Shown here: positions 44,931 to 54,900 of the stretch, piece after piece
Numbering within the stretch: the stretch's first letter is position 1
How the letters are laid out: each line of letters opens with the position of its first letter
Source of the DNA: Polyangiaceae bacterium
Lineage (GTDB): Bacteria > Myxococcota_A > Polyangia > Polyangiales > Polyangiaceae
Assembly: GCA_041389725.1 (NCBI GenBank)
Contig: JAWKRG010000014.1
Location: forward strand, 228,054 to 292,053
Length of the DNA: 64,000 bases
Reading direction: 5' to 3'
Notes under the pieces: generated by a model
Told to the model about the DNA's origin: nothing
The model's database searches: none
What the model saw: only the letters and a program-made list of their open reading frames with translations
Position numbers and translations under genes: made by a program

Positions 44931-45898
44931 TGTGCGACCTCCTGCAGGTCCGCTGTCTGGTGACTTTCACGGAACGCCCGCACCAGGCGAGCAACGCCCT
45001 GCTCGAGTTCCACCTGTGGCTGCCACCCGAGCAGCGACCTTGCCCTCGACCAGTCGCCTACGAAGTGAGCGACGTCGAAGTGACGGGGCGCAGACGGCCT
45101 AATCGTGCAGGTCGACTGCCCACATCGAACCGCAATTCTCGCGAGCTCGCCGAGGGTGGTCGGCCTGCCCGTCACGAATTGGATGGGGGCCGGTGGCGGG
45201 TCGCCCGCGGCGAGCAGGGCGGTCAGCGCTCCTAGACCGCGGGTCACGTCGTCGATGTGCGTGAAATCGAAGGTGTGGTCGAGCCCCTCGACCCGCAGCT
45301 CTCGCCCGAAAGCGGCGGCTCGGGCGAACGCCGGAACCACTCGATCCGCGTGATCGGACGTGGTGCCGAACACGTTGGACAGCCGTACCGTGCACGCACG
45401 GACGCCCGAGCGCCGGGCCTCCTCGACGAGCATCTCGCCCGCGACCTTGGAGCGGGCATACACGTTCATCGGGCGCAGGGGACAATCCTCGCTGGCGGGT
45501 AGCCGCTCGGGCTGCCCGTAGACCTCGCGGCTGCTGGCGAAGATCAGCCACGGCGTTCGTGCGGAGCGTCGTGCCGCTTGGAGAACGCTGTCCAGGCCGC
45601 CGACGTTCGTGGCCCAGCAGAGTTCCGGGTCCTTCTCGCCCCATATCACGCGGGAGACCGCCGCGAGATGGATGACACCGTCGACGCTGTCGACTACTTC
45701 GTGGAGGCGAGCTGGGTCGCGGACGTCTCCACGTGCTTCTCCGTGCGCGCGGACATCAAGACAAACGACATCGGTTCCCTCAGCCAGCAGAGCGGTTGCG
45801 AGCGCACTGCCCAAGAGTCCGGACGAGCCGGTGATCAATATTCGCTGGCTCGTGAGGCTTGCGCACGTCTCTCGCGCGCGTATGAACGGCTTCGACAT
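44927..45898 (-). CDS. NAD-dependent epimerase/dehydratase (extended SDR)
   Basis: The Rossmann motif is ILITGSSGLLGSALATALL, with D in CLDVRAHGEARGDVRDP. The catalytic Ser/Tyr/Lys are seen in FASSREVYGQPE and YARSKVAGE. Such enzymes change nucleotide sugars. It is intact, unlike the three genes downstream. ATG at 45898 (MSKPFIRARE) or 45919. It opens a four-gene operon that includes a glycosyltransferase, so glycan synthesis is the likely context. Confidence 0.85.
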
Positions 45899-46151
45899 GT
45901 TCTCGCTCCGGGTCGACACCAGCTCGGACCGTCATCCCCTCCGCGGGTCTCGGAGGTCGCCTGGAGCGTCGGCGTGCGCGTGAGCGCAGATGGGGTCAGA
46001 GCTGGCTGGATCGGGTCATTCTCCTGCGGGGATACGTCCTCACCGGCGTGCCGTCGCCCCGGACCCGAGCCTAGGACGCGAAGAGGGGTAGCCTCGGTCG
46101 AGGAAGGGAAGGGCCTTTGGCAGGCGAAGTCAACAGCTCGGGAGCCGTGCC

Positions 46152-47213
46152 CTACGCCACCCGCTCGCCGCTCCCCGGCCACGTCCGCGAAACCAACCCA
46201 ACTCGATTCGACAAGAACTTCTTCGTGCCTTGCTCGTCGAATTCGTCCAACACCTCCACCAGGACGCCCGTTGCGCTTGCTTCCACGGCGAGGCAAATCC
46301 TGACGCGCGGGGAGAATCGTTCGGGGAGCACGACGAGGTCGCCGGGGCGTGGCGCGCGGCTGAGCTGGCCGGCTGTGTCCGGTGAACGCGAAACTTCGGC
46401 AACGCGGCGAAGAAAGCCGAAGTGCCCAGAGATCCATGCGTCAGCGTCGGCTCCGCGCCGAGCGGTCTGGCGGATGCTCTCTTTGGCAATTTGCCGCGCC
46501 CGCTCGTCGAACGCGACAAGAGGCGCCAAGTACGCCAACTGTTGGACCCATCCCCAGAGATCCTCTTCGTAGCCGACGCGTCCGTCCTTCTGCGCAGCCG
46601 CGGGAAGATCCACCTCACACTCCCAGGCGAGCCAAACCAGCAGGCCAAGCGCCGCGGAGAGCTCATCGAAAGGGGCTCCGTTGACGGTTCGCAGCGCTGC
46701 CGGCGCCGCGGCATCGTCGCCCACGCAAACCCAGGCAGCTGCAAATTGAAAGAACTCGAACATTGCTTCCACGTGCAGTAACCGGCCATCGTCTCCCAGC
46801 CGCTTCCACTCCTGCCGCTGTTCCACACGACGCAGCGCACGCAGGATGCCGAGCACGGCCGCGAGCTGAATCATGGCGCGGCGCGGGGTCTCGTTTTCAC
46901 ACGCCAGGCGCAGCTGTTCCGCCATCCGGTTGAGCAGGCGTCGAACTTTGCTGCGACACGCTCGCGCCAGTCTGGGTAGGTCGGGCGGCGGAACGGGCTC
47001 TGCCGGCGGCGTCTCATCGTCGGCGCCGATCTGCTCTTCTTCGGTGGCGCCGGCGGGTGGTGCTGTCGGGTGCTCCAAGCCCTGCCCGAGTCGTCGGATT
47101 AGCGCGTCCAGAATCACAGTGATGTCGCCACTCGCGATGCTACGGCGCGGCTTTGGGCCGCGCCGGCCGCCGGCGTCAAGAGCGAGGCTTGTTGGCCCTA
47201 GGGCGCCAGCGGA
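46152..47213 (-). pseudogene. C-terminal part of the PLD-type nuclease gene cut off by the IS element
   Basis: This 353-codon open stretch joins exactly in frame to the PLD-type gene at 48520 when the IS and one GGG are removed. It is largely alpha-helical (PPDLPRLARACRSKVRRLLNRMAEQLRLA, FAAAWVCVGDD, LGLLVWLAWECEVDLP) and ends in a small beta-rich part (GDLVVLPERFSPRVRICLAVEAS). Taken alone it would look like a separate gene from a GTG at 47117. No family is recognised. A reinitiated product is possible. Confidence 0.75.
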
Positions 47214-47216
47214 GGG

Positions 47217-48519
47217 TGAACCGCCCCGAGAAACCGGGAGACAGTTTCAGTTGAGTCCGACCACCATGGCCGGACTCTGGTGTTGTTGCTGATATGCGTA
47301 CTCGTACTCTGCTGGTGGGACGTAGCCCAGCGGACCGAGCAAGCGTCGATTGTTGAACCAATCGACCCACTCGAGCGTTGCGTGCTCGACGGCCTCGCGT
47401 CCAGTCCACGGACCACGACGCTCGATGACCTCGGTCTTGAAGAGGCCGATGACGGTCTCAGCGAGCGCGTTGTCATACGAGTCGCCCGTCGTGCCTACGG
47501 ATGCTTCGATGCCCGCTTGTTCGAGTCGCTCGGTGTACCGAATTGATAGGTACTGGCAGCCGCGGTCGCTGTGGTGCACGCAGCCCTCGTGTGAAGGACG
47601 AGCCCACAGTGCTTGCTCCAGGGCATCGAGAGCGAGGTCGGTGCGTAGCGATGTCGAGACGCGCCAGCCAACGATGAAGCGCGAGAAGACATCGATGACG
47701 AACGCGACGTAGACGAAACCCGTCCAGGTTGCGACGTACGTGATGTCGGCGACCCACAGCTGGTTTGGACGCGCTGCTACGAACTGCCTCTCCACCAAGT
47801 CGTCAGGGCGAGCTGGTTTTCGTTGGCCATGGTCGTCGCCTTGTACGCACGACCACGAACCGCACCGCGCAGGCCCATTTCAGCCATCAAGCGTTCCACG
47901 GTGCAGCGAGCTACGCTGGACGCCATGACCGAGCTGACGCCAGATCTTGTTGGCGCCGTACACGGACTGGTTATCCTCGTACACACGGCGCACCTGGGCT
48001 TGAGCTCATCATCACGCTTGTGCCGAGCCGACGACGCTCTGGCTCTCGCATGCGCAAGGCATGCTCGTAGCAGGTAGACGGGGCGATAGCAGCACTCTGC
48101 ACATCGGCTCGACCCCGTACTCGTCCTTGTTAGCGTCGATGAAGTCGATCATGACTTGGGTCGGCGGTCGAGCTCCGCCTGTGCAAAAAAGCCGACGCCT
48201 TGCGGAGATTTCGCTGGCGCGCCGCAACTCCTTCACTTCGCGCTCCAACCCTTTGACGCGCTCGCGCTCTGATGTCGTCAGATTCCGGGCGCGCCCCTAC
48301 GTCACGCTGCATCTGCCGCAGCCACTTGCGCAGCGTCTCGGGCGCATCCGATCTTCTCGGCGACCGAAACGATGGCTGCCCACTCCGACTCGTGCTCTCG
48401 CCGCGTCTCGCCGACGAGTCGCACCGCGCGCTCGCGAACTCAGGTGAGAACTTGCTCCTTCTGCCCATGATTCCCATTCTCCCAACTTTTGGAGTCTCCG
48501 GGAATCTCGGGGCGATTCA
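47217..48519 (-). mobile_element. IS3-family insertion sequence, 1,303 bp, 3-bp target duplication
   Basis: The ends are inverted repeats: TGAACCGCCCCGAG... on the left and, on the other strand, TGAATCGCCCCGAG... on the right, each with a GGAGAC further in. Both flanks are GGG. Inside, the minus strand encodes OrfA (start near 48461, MGRRSKFSPEF and ETLRKWLRQMQRDVGARP) and OrfB with the DDE core: NQLWVADITYVATWTG, HHSDRGCQYLS, NALAETVIGLFKTEVI. The part 47247-47798 is clean. The rest holds several frameshifts beyond the one normally programmed, so the copy is probably inactive or misread. Confidence 0.9.
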
Positions 48520-50040
48520 GGGCGAGGGCGGGGGTGTGCTCGGCTTGAGCTGAGTCACGCCCTCCTTCTCGAGGCTTCCCTCGTCGTCAAAGATGACCTT
48601 CTCGCTCAGCTTCAGCACGAACTCGAGCTGGCTCGGGTCTTCCTCCAGCGAGCCGAGCGCCTTTCGTAACGCGGTCTTCGTCTTACTCGCGAAGTGCTCG
48701 GCAATGGCCAACGGGTGATGGACCACCATCCAGTGAGATTCCTCGCCATTGCCGCACGAAATGAACGCTGCCCCTTCCACGACCTCGTCGTCCGCGACCA
48801 GTATTGCTGGCGGGCCTGACACCGTGACCAAGGCGTGTCCCAGCGCAAGGAGATCTTGATCGAGCACGTCGACCTGGGCTCCCACCGGCAGCGTGATCGG
48901 GATCGTGAAACCCTGATCAGTCGCGATGGCGAGCTTGGCTTCCGCCGAGGGCGAATCCGTGGCCGCGCGCTTTTTGGTCATTCGCTTGTCCACGTCAGAC
49001 CATGTCGCCGACGACACGCTGGGCGCTTTGAAGAACGCGGCGACACCAAGAGTCCGAGCGAGCGCTGTGGCCGAGTCGACGTGGCGCACCACTACTGCCT
49101 CATTGTTGCGGGAGGCGGCATTGGCAAGGAAAGCTGGGGCGCTCGCATTCGCGCTGCCGGAAACCACGATCGCGCCGGCATCCATCTCTAGCCAGATCAG
49201 CTTCGCGTGAAGATATGGGGTCACGCCTTCGCGTCGCCCGTTCGAGGGGATGCGACCACGAACATCGACGAAACGCGCCTGTCGGAACTTCTTGGCGGCA
49301 CCAGCCGCGAGTTCGACGGTCTCTGGATCGACGGCGACCACCAGCTCCTTGGGTCGTAGGTCGGCGAGGAGTGTTGCGAGGAATGCGAGTTTGGAATCGA
49401 AGAACGGCGCAACTATCAGGGCGCGGCGCACTTGCCCACGGATCAGGGCGCGGATCTGACCCCAGAGGTCGGGCCCGTCGAGATGGCTGCCCAGGACGTT
49501 GGCGCTTTCATTGGCCGCGTGAACATTCGTGAGCCACGGTGCGCTCTCGAAGGCTGCGGTGATGGCGTCGGCAATCTGCTTGGGCTCGTTCGACGTGAAG
49601 CGTCGAATCAACTCGGTAGCTTGGCGAAATGGCGCGACGCTCGAGGATGGCGAACGCGGATCGTGATCGAAACGATTGGAGAGTTCGTCGTTTAGCCCGA
49701 ACCCTGCGAGCGTGAGATTGTGGCTGCCGACGAACAACGAGCCCCGCTTTTTGCCAAGTCGCAGGAGGATCTTTGGGTGGAATGCGCCGCCACAAGCGAT
49801 CGGCGCTAGGAGGTAGTCCCTGCCAGCTCTGCGGGGGCGGGTGGCCGCGTCAGCCAAGGCAGCGCCGCATTGGCGCGCATCCATCAAGACGATGTTGTGC
49901 GTGCAGCCTGCCGCAACGAGTCGACGCAGGACGACCTCCTCGTAGAAGGGCAGATAGGCGTTGAACGTAGTGATCACGGACGCGGAAAACCCCGGCTCGC
50001 GCAAGGCTTTGGCGAGACACAGCGCGTCGGCGTCAGCCAC
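48517..50040 (-). pseudogene. PLD-family nuclease, N-terminal 507 residues; C-terminus cut by IS3 element
   Basis: Two phospholipase-D-type half sites are visible: His88-x-Lys90 in FHPKILLRL with GSHNLT, and His278-x-Lys280 in YLHAKLIWLE with SGSANAS. This is the layout of PLD nucleases and helicase-linked PLD proteins in defence islands. The stop codon is the first TGA of the IS end, so the native C-terminus is missing and continues at 47213. GTG start with GGAGG upstream, overlapping the preceding gene by 8 bp. Confidence 0.85.
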
Positions 50041-51703
50041 GGCACGCCTCCAACTCCGCCTGGCCGGAGTCGGTCAAGCGATACCAATCGCCGTCGTCGT
50101 TGGGCACCACTAGGCCAAGGTCTCGCAGGATCTGCTGGGCCCTCGTCACTCGCGGCGAAGTGAATACGACAGGCGGGATCTCGACGAGCGTGAGCTCGCT
50201 GTCGAGCGGTCGAATCCGAAAAGTGTCGCGGTTGTCGGCTCGTAGCTTTCGCAACGCGACATGCAGGTGGCGCTCGATGGTCCAGCGACTTCCGAGCCAG
50301 GCGAACCAATCTGAAAGTGGCCACTCTGCCCATTCCAGGGACCAACGTCTCAGGGTCAAGAGGTGGATCTCCTGCGGAGAGAAGTAGCTAGGGTCGAGGT
50401 CAAACTCCGCATACGGGTTTTCTCTGAGCCCCCGCGCCAGGAGTGTCAGAAGGAGCAGGATGGCTTCGGCAGCGACGGCGCGGATCGCATCCTCGTCCGG
50501 CTCGCCGCGGGCCAACGAGGCGACGCGCCATGCGCGATCGATCTCGTGGTTTTCTTCCCACCAATTCGTGCGTGGAGGCAGCCGTGCTTGGAGGCGCTCA
50601 GTCGCCTGCGCGACTGTCAGACCTCGCCAGGACTTGTCGACGGAGGACAGCAACAGCTCGCTAAGCATGTTCGCCGCGTCGCGTGTGGAGGCGATAGCGC
50701 CACCGGCTATTGCTATCTCGCCCAGCTGTGCCCAGAACAGCCCTTGCATGGCGACGGAAAGCATCTCGTTGCGGGAGTAGGCACCCCAACCGGCGCGCGC
50801 GCGGTGCCAGGCTTCCGGAACGGACCAAGCCTTCCCGACAGCTAGCATCCCGCTGTAAGCCGTAGCCCGAAGGAGGCCCTCCACCAGCACTTCGGGTGGC
50901 TCTGGCGTCAGGCGCACCAGGTCCATCACCAGAGCGAGGCTGGCCCGGCGCTGCTTGCCCGCCTCGTCCGCCCAGCCCTCGGTTCGCGCCAGGAACAGGT
51001 CGAGGAGAGCCGCCCGTTCCGCATCGTTCTGGTGCAGTGCGCACGGACAGAACCCGTGGAGCTTCTCGAGGTCCTTGTGGGAGAGCGTCCCGCCGTCCAG
51101 CACCTTGAAGAACCGCCTCGAATCAACGACCGATTCGAACAACCCAGCGATGTGTGCTCCGCGTTCACGGTCGTAGCCGGGCGCGTTCTTAGAGTTCCCA
51201 TCGACGTAGTCGAGCAGCTTGAGGTCCCGCAGTGGACCGAAGTAGTACTGGCCGAGTCCGCCTAGCCGGTTCTTGAAGTAGCGGTCCTCGCATTCGAACG
51301 CCGCGTAGTCCTCGAGGTCGATGCTCCCGCCGTCGATCAGCTCCACGGCCTGCGGGCGCAGCTTGTCCCGACCAACGGTCGCTACGCCGTGATCGCGTTC
51401 GTCTTCGCCAAGCACTGCTTCGTGATGCGCGGCAACAAGCGCCAGCAGGCACTCCGCACGACGGAGAATGCGAGCGAACCCGTCACGTGTTCGATCAGCG
51501 TACCGCTGGTCTATCGCCCAACAGAGCCACGGGTAGAACGAATAGTAGCGCGCTCGGTCGGTTACGTTCGTGATGCCCGGCAGAAGCTGACCGTAGAGTG
51601 CGATGCAGGGCGCTTGGACGCCAAGGTGGTCGAGGCCACGGATGGGTTGGGGCGGGACGACCCAGCCGGTCTGTGGTTGCTCTCTCTTCGTAGGCGTGTT
51701 CAC
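50033..51703 (-). CDS. Unrecognised 556-residue protein, coupled to the PLD gene
   Basis: The N-terminus has GLDHLGVQAPCIALYGQLLPGITN and ARYYSFYPWLCWAIDQ, and the middle has a CPCALH pair. The end resembles a winged helix (VTRAQQILRDLGLVVPNDDGDWYRLTDSGQAE), so DNA binding is plausible. I cannot name the family. It overlaps the PLD start by 8 bp, so the two should work together. Intact and of normal composition. Confidence 0.75.
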   Translation of the reverse strand: MNTPTKREQPQTGWVVPPQPIRGLDHLGVQAPCIALYGQLLPGITNVTDRARYYSFYPWLCWAIDQRYADRTRDGFARILRRAECLLALVAAHHEAVLGEDERDHGVATVGRDKLRPQAVELIDGGSIDLEDYAAFECEDRYFKNRLGGLGQYYFGPLRDLKLLDYVDGNSKNAPGYDRERGAHIAGLFESVVDSRRFFKVLDGGTLSHKDLEKLHGFCPCALHQNDAERAALLDLFLARTEGWADEAGKQRRASLALVMDLVRLTPEPPEVLVEGLLRATAYSGMLAVGKAWSVPEAWHRARAGWGAYSRNEMLSVAMQGLFWAQLGEIAIAGGAIASTRDAANMLSELLLSSVDKSWRGLTVAQATERLQARLPPRTNWWEENHEIDRAWRVASLARGEPDEDAIRAVAAEAILLLLTLLARGLRENPYAEFDLDPSYFSPQEIHLLTLRRWSLEWAEWPLSDWFAWLGSRWTIERHLHVALRKLRADNRDTFRIRPLDSELTLVEIPPVVFTSPRVTRAQQILRDLGLVVPNDDGDWYRLTDSGQAELEACRG

Positions 51704-51993
51704 CGGACTGTGTGCATTCTACTCAGGTGGACTCTCGATGGCGGGCACGAAAACCAGGGGCAAGCGTTTGCGACACGAGGTGTCGCAGGACGTAGAATTG
51801 GAGGTGCGTTTCCCGCAACAAGAGCGCGGCACCGTCGCGCGGGGAGATTGTCTGAGGCGTCTTGATGTCCGAGCCCACCGCCCGCGCGGCGAGCGTCAAC
51901 AGGTGGAGGCCGTCCGCGGGACGGCCCCGACGCGGGGTCGTGTTCGAGCGCCTGTCGCGGTTCGTCGCTGGCGTGGGCCGAACGTGCGCGTCG

Positions 51994-54900
51994 TCATGCG
52001 AGGCCCCCGATTCTTCCCTGGAGCTCCAGTCCCAGAGAGTCTTGGCGTTCGACCAACCACGCTAGGAGCCCACGAAAAGCAGCGAACGACTCAGGCGTCG
52101 CGCGCAGAGGATTCTGATCGAGATCCCAGACCACGTTCAGTAGCTTCGCGAGGTCGTCGTCAGCCTCCTCGTCGCGATTGATGGAGTGCTCGCCTTCCGC
52201 CCGGAGGCGTTGAAGGAACCACGGTAGCGTGCGCAGTCGAATGGCGGCCGCGGCAGGTGTCGACAGCCATCGAGCGAACTTGGCCAGTCGACGCCCTTGC
52301 TGGGGTGCTTTGTCCATCCACAGGGAGATGACATCCCAGATGCTGGCGACGTGGTCGGCGTGACGTTCGGTCCATACGTCACTGACCCACCAATCGATGC
52401 CGAGCAGCGCCTCCCAGACCTCCTCGTGCCAAGGCCACCGCCTTGCGCCGTCCACCTCGGAGAAGGCGCGCTGCGTGATCTGGCGAACGAGTGGACCATA
52501 CGTCGCTGGCGTCTGTTCGGCCGAGAGGGCGCGACGATGGAGCGCATTCAGGAACTTCTCAGGCCAGTCGTGGGCTTCGCTGTGGAGATCAACGACCGCC
52601 TCCCAAAACGCCTCGGGCTTCTCGTCGGGGCGCAGCTGCAACACCACCGCAGCTACGCTCTGCAGCACCCATACTTCGTCCTCGTGGGGATACTGGTGAT
52701 CCCGTCGCTGCAGATCGGCTCGTGGTCTTGCTGCGACGACATCGAGGGCGACCCGCCAGAACTGGATGACGTTCTCTCGCTCTTCTGGGCTCGCCGTAGC
52801 GTCTGGCAGGGGCAGCCATTCGTGGCTGCAGCGCACGAGATGGAAGTCCATGACTCTGGAGTCGGGCCACCTGCGGCGAAGCTCGTCGATCTCAGCGAAG
52901 CGGCTCGCTTCGCTGAACCGATTCCAGTCGGCGGGCATCGGCCCCAAGGTGCCAGCGACGAGCGCGGCGATAGCCTGCTCGACCCAGGCCGCTACATCGT
53001 TCTGGAGTCGTTCAAGCGCCTGAGCCTCCGCCTCGGGGACCCTGTGCTGCCAAGCGCGAAGCACGTCAACGCGGTCGCGCACGTGCGCCCACTCGACCAC
53101 GAGCCGTCGCAATCGTTCGAAGTCCTCGCCGAGCACAACTCGCTCCTCAGCGCATCGCGAGAACAGCAGGCGCACCGCAGCATACTTCTCAGCGAAGACC
53201 ATCTCAGCGACGAGACGCCGCCACCGTGCGTCGTTGGGTTCGCGCGCCCACAGAAGGGCGGCCGCCTCTGCGAGAAAACAATGCCATGTCCACGTCGAGA
53301 CGTCGTGCTCGCCCGCGAACCCGCTTCGCTCAGGAGGCGCGCCAAGAATGGTTTCGATAGCCGTCTCGATCGGGAGACGCCGCTCATCGTGACGGGCGAG
53401 CCATTCACCATGCCACAGAAAAACCGCGATGCCGCCCGTGATGGCGTTGACGTACTCGTCGCCAAACCGCTCCTCACCGTCTGGAAGCGCCGGCCCTGCC
53501 TCCGCAAACTCGCGTATTCGCAGCCACGTCTGCCATAGCTCCTCGAGTTGCTCATCGTTCTGCAACCGTCGTTCATCCAGGATCGTCCTGCAGCGTATCG
53601 GGAAACTGGTGACGAGCATCCGATCGTTCATCTCTTGATGCTCACCCGCTCTCTCGGACTGCACTCGTTCGAGCGCGACGTTCACAATGACCGTTCCGTG
53701 CGTCGGGTCCTGCCGCACCTCGTAGTTGGTCGGGTCGAGCCAGAGATCGAGCTGCTCTGCCATCTCCGCGAGGCGCTCGCCTGCCGCCCGTCGCTGCTGC
53801 CACCAGTCTCGCACCGTCCCGAAGAAGGCCTGGATCTCCTCGCTCTTGAGGAGTCTCTCCATCGCGACGTGGCGAAGGTCGCGCTTTCGGTGCTCGAGTC
53901 CGTGGAACTGTCGTGCGAGGTCAATGAACAGCTGCCCCTGGTCGAACGCGCCGATCATCAGCTGCGTTCGACCGTGCACCGTCTTGCTGATCTCCCACGC
54001 ATAGATTTCGGGAGCCGACAGCAATGCCCGCAGGGGGCCGTTGAAGAGGCCCAGCTGACGCTTGCCCACATCGCTCAGTACGCCCAACGGCGCAACCGAC
54101 CGGCTTCTCGCGAGGGTCCTGCCGACTTCTTCGGTAATGTCTTGGCCCGCATCCAGACGCTGATAGAAGTACTGCTCCAGCGCCATGAGTGCCGACGCCA
54201 CGGCAGACGGGGGCAACGGCGAGTATCCCTGCGGACAGGTGATGCCTGCGCTCCATCCGTAGCTACCGGCGTCTCCGATGAACCGGAGTTCCCTGGTGCC
54301 GTCGTGCAATACGAGATGCTGCGGAGGGGCGCCTTTCGCTGCCTGCTCAATCTCGGCAGGGCTACGCCCGTCCGCAACGGCCCGCGCGCGCCATTCGTTG
54401 ACCTTGCGGGTGGCGTACTCGTTGGAGCGCTCGGTGGCGAACTCGACGAGGCGCATGACCAGCTCAAGGCCCTCCTCGAAACTCTCACGCAGGCATAGGA
54501 GGAATGGTCCCCGGCTGAACAGGGACGGCTGCCACTTGAAGCGGTGCGCGAGGCCAAGCTCGCACTCATGCATTCGGCTTCCACCCCAGTGCTCCTCGTG
54601 CGGGGCCTCGATGAGGGTAGCGAGAATCACCTCGCGCGCGACAGCCGGCCGCACTCCATAGAGGTGCCGGATGCTCCCGCTATCCAGCACAACGCTCTCG
54701 AACGCGTCGTCCACTCGAGCCAGCGGCCCGTCAGGCCACGGCCCTCGCATGACGCCCGACCCGAAGATGCTGCGCGGCCGTGGCTGACGGGGAGCGTCGA
54801 CTTCTTCGGCGACCGGCCTGGGAACACGTTCTGCTGCGATCTTGGCGAGCTCGGCGACCTCGTCCGGTCGCTCGGGGGCAGCGAGCAATGCGCACTTGTA

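Noticed and set aside
47117..47117. GTG at 47117 as a true gene start
   Set aside because: The frame runs unbroken from 47213 and matches the PLD frame across the IS, so the GTG is internal to the original gene.
51603..52181. Plus-strand frame overlapping the start of the 556-residue gene and the end of the STAND gene
   Set aside because: Arg/Pro-rich composition without a motif and lying opposite stronger genes; only the middle 290 bp are free.
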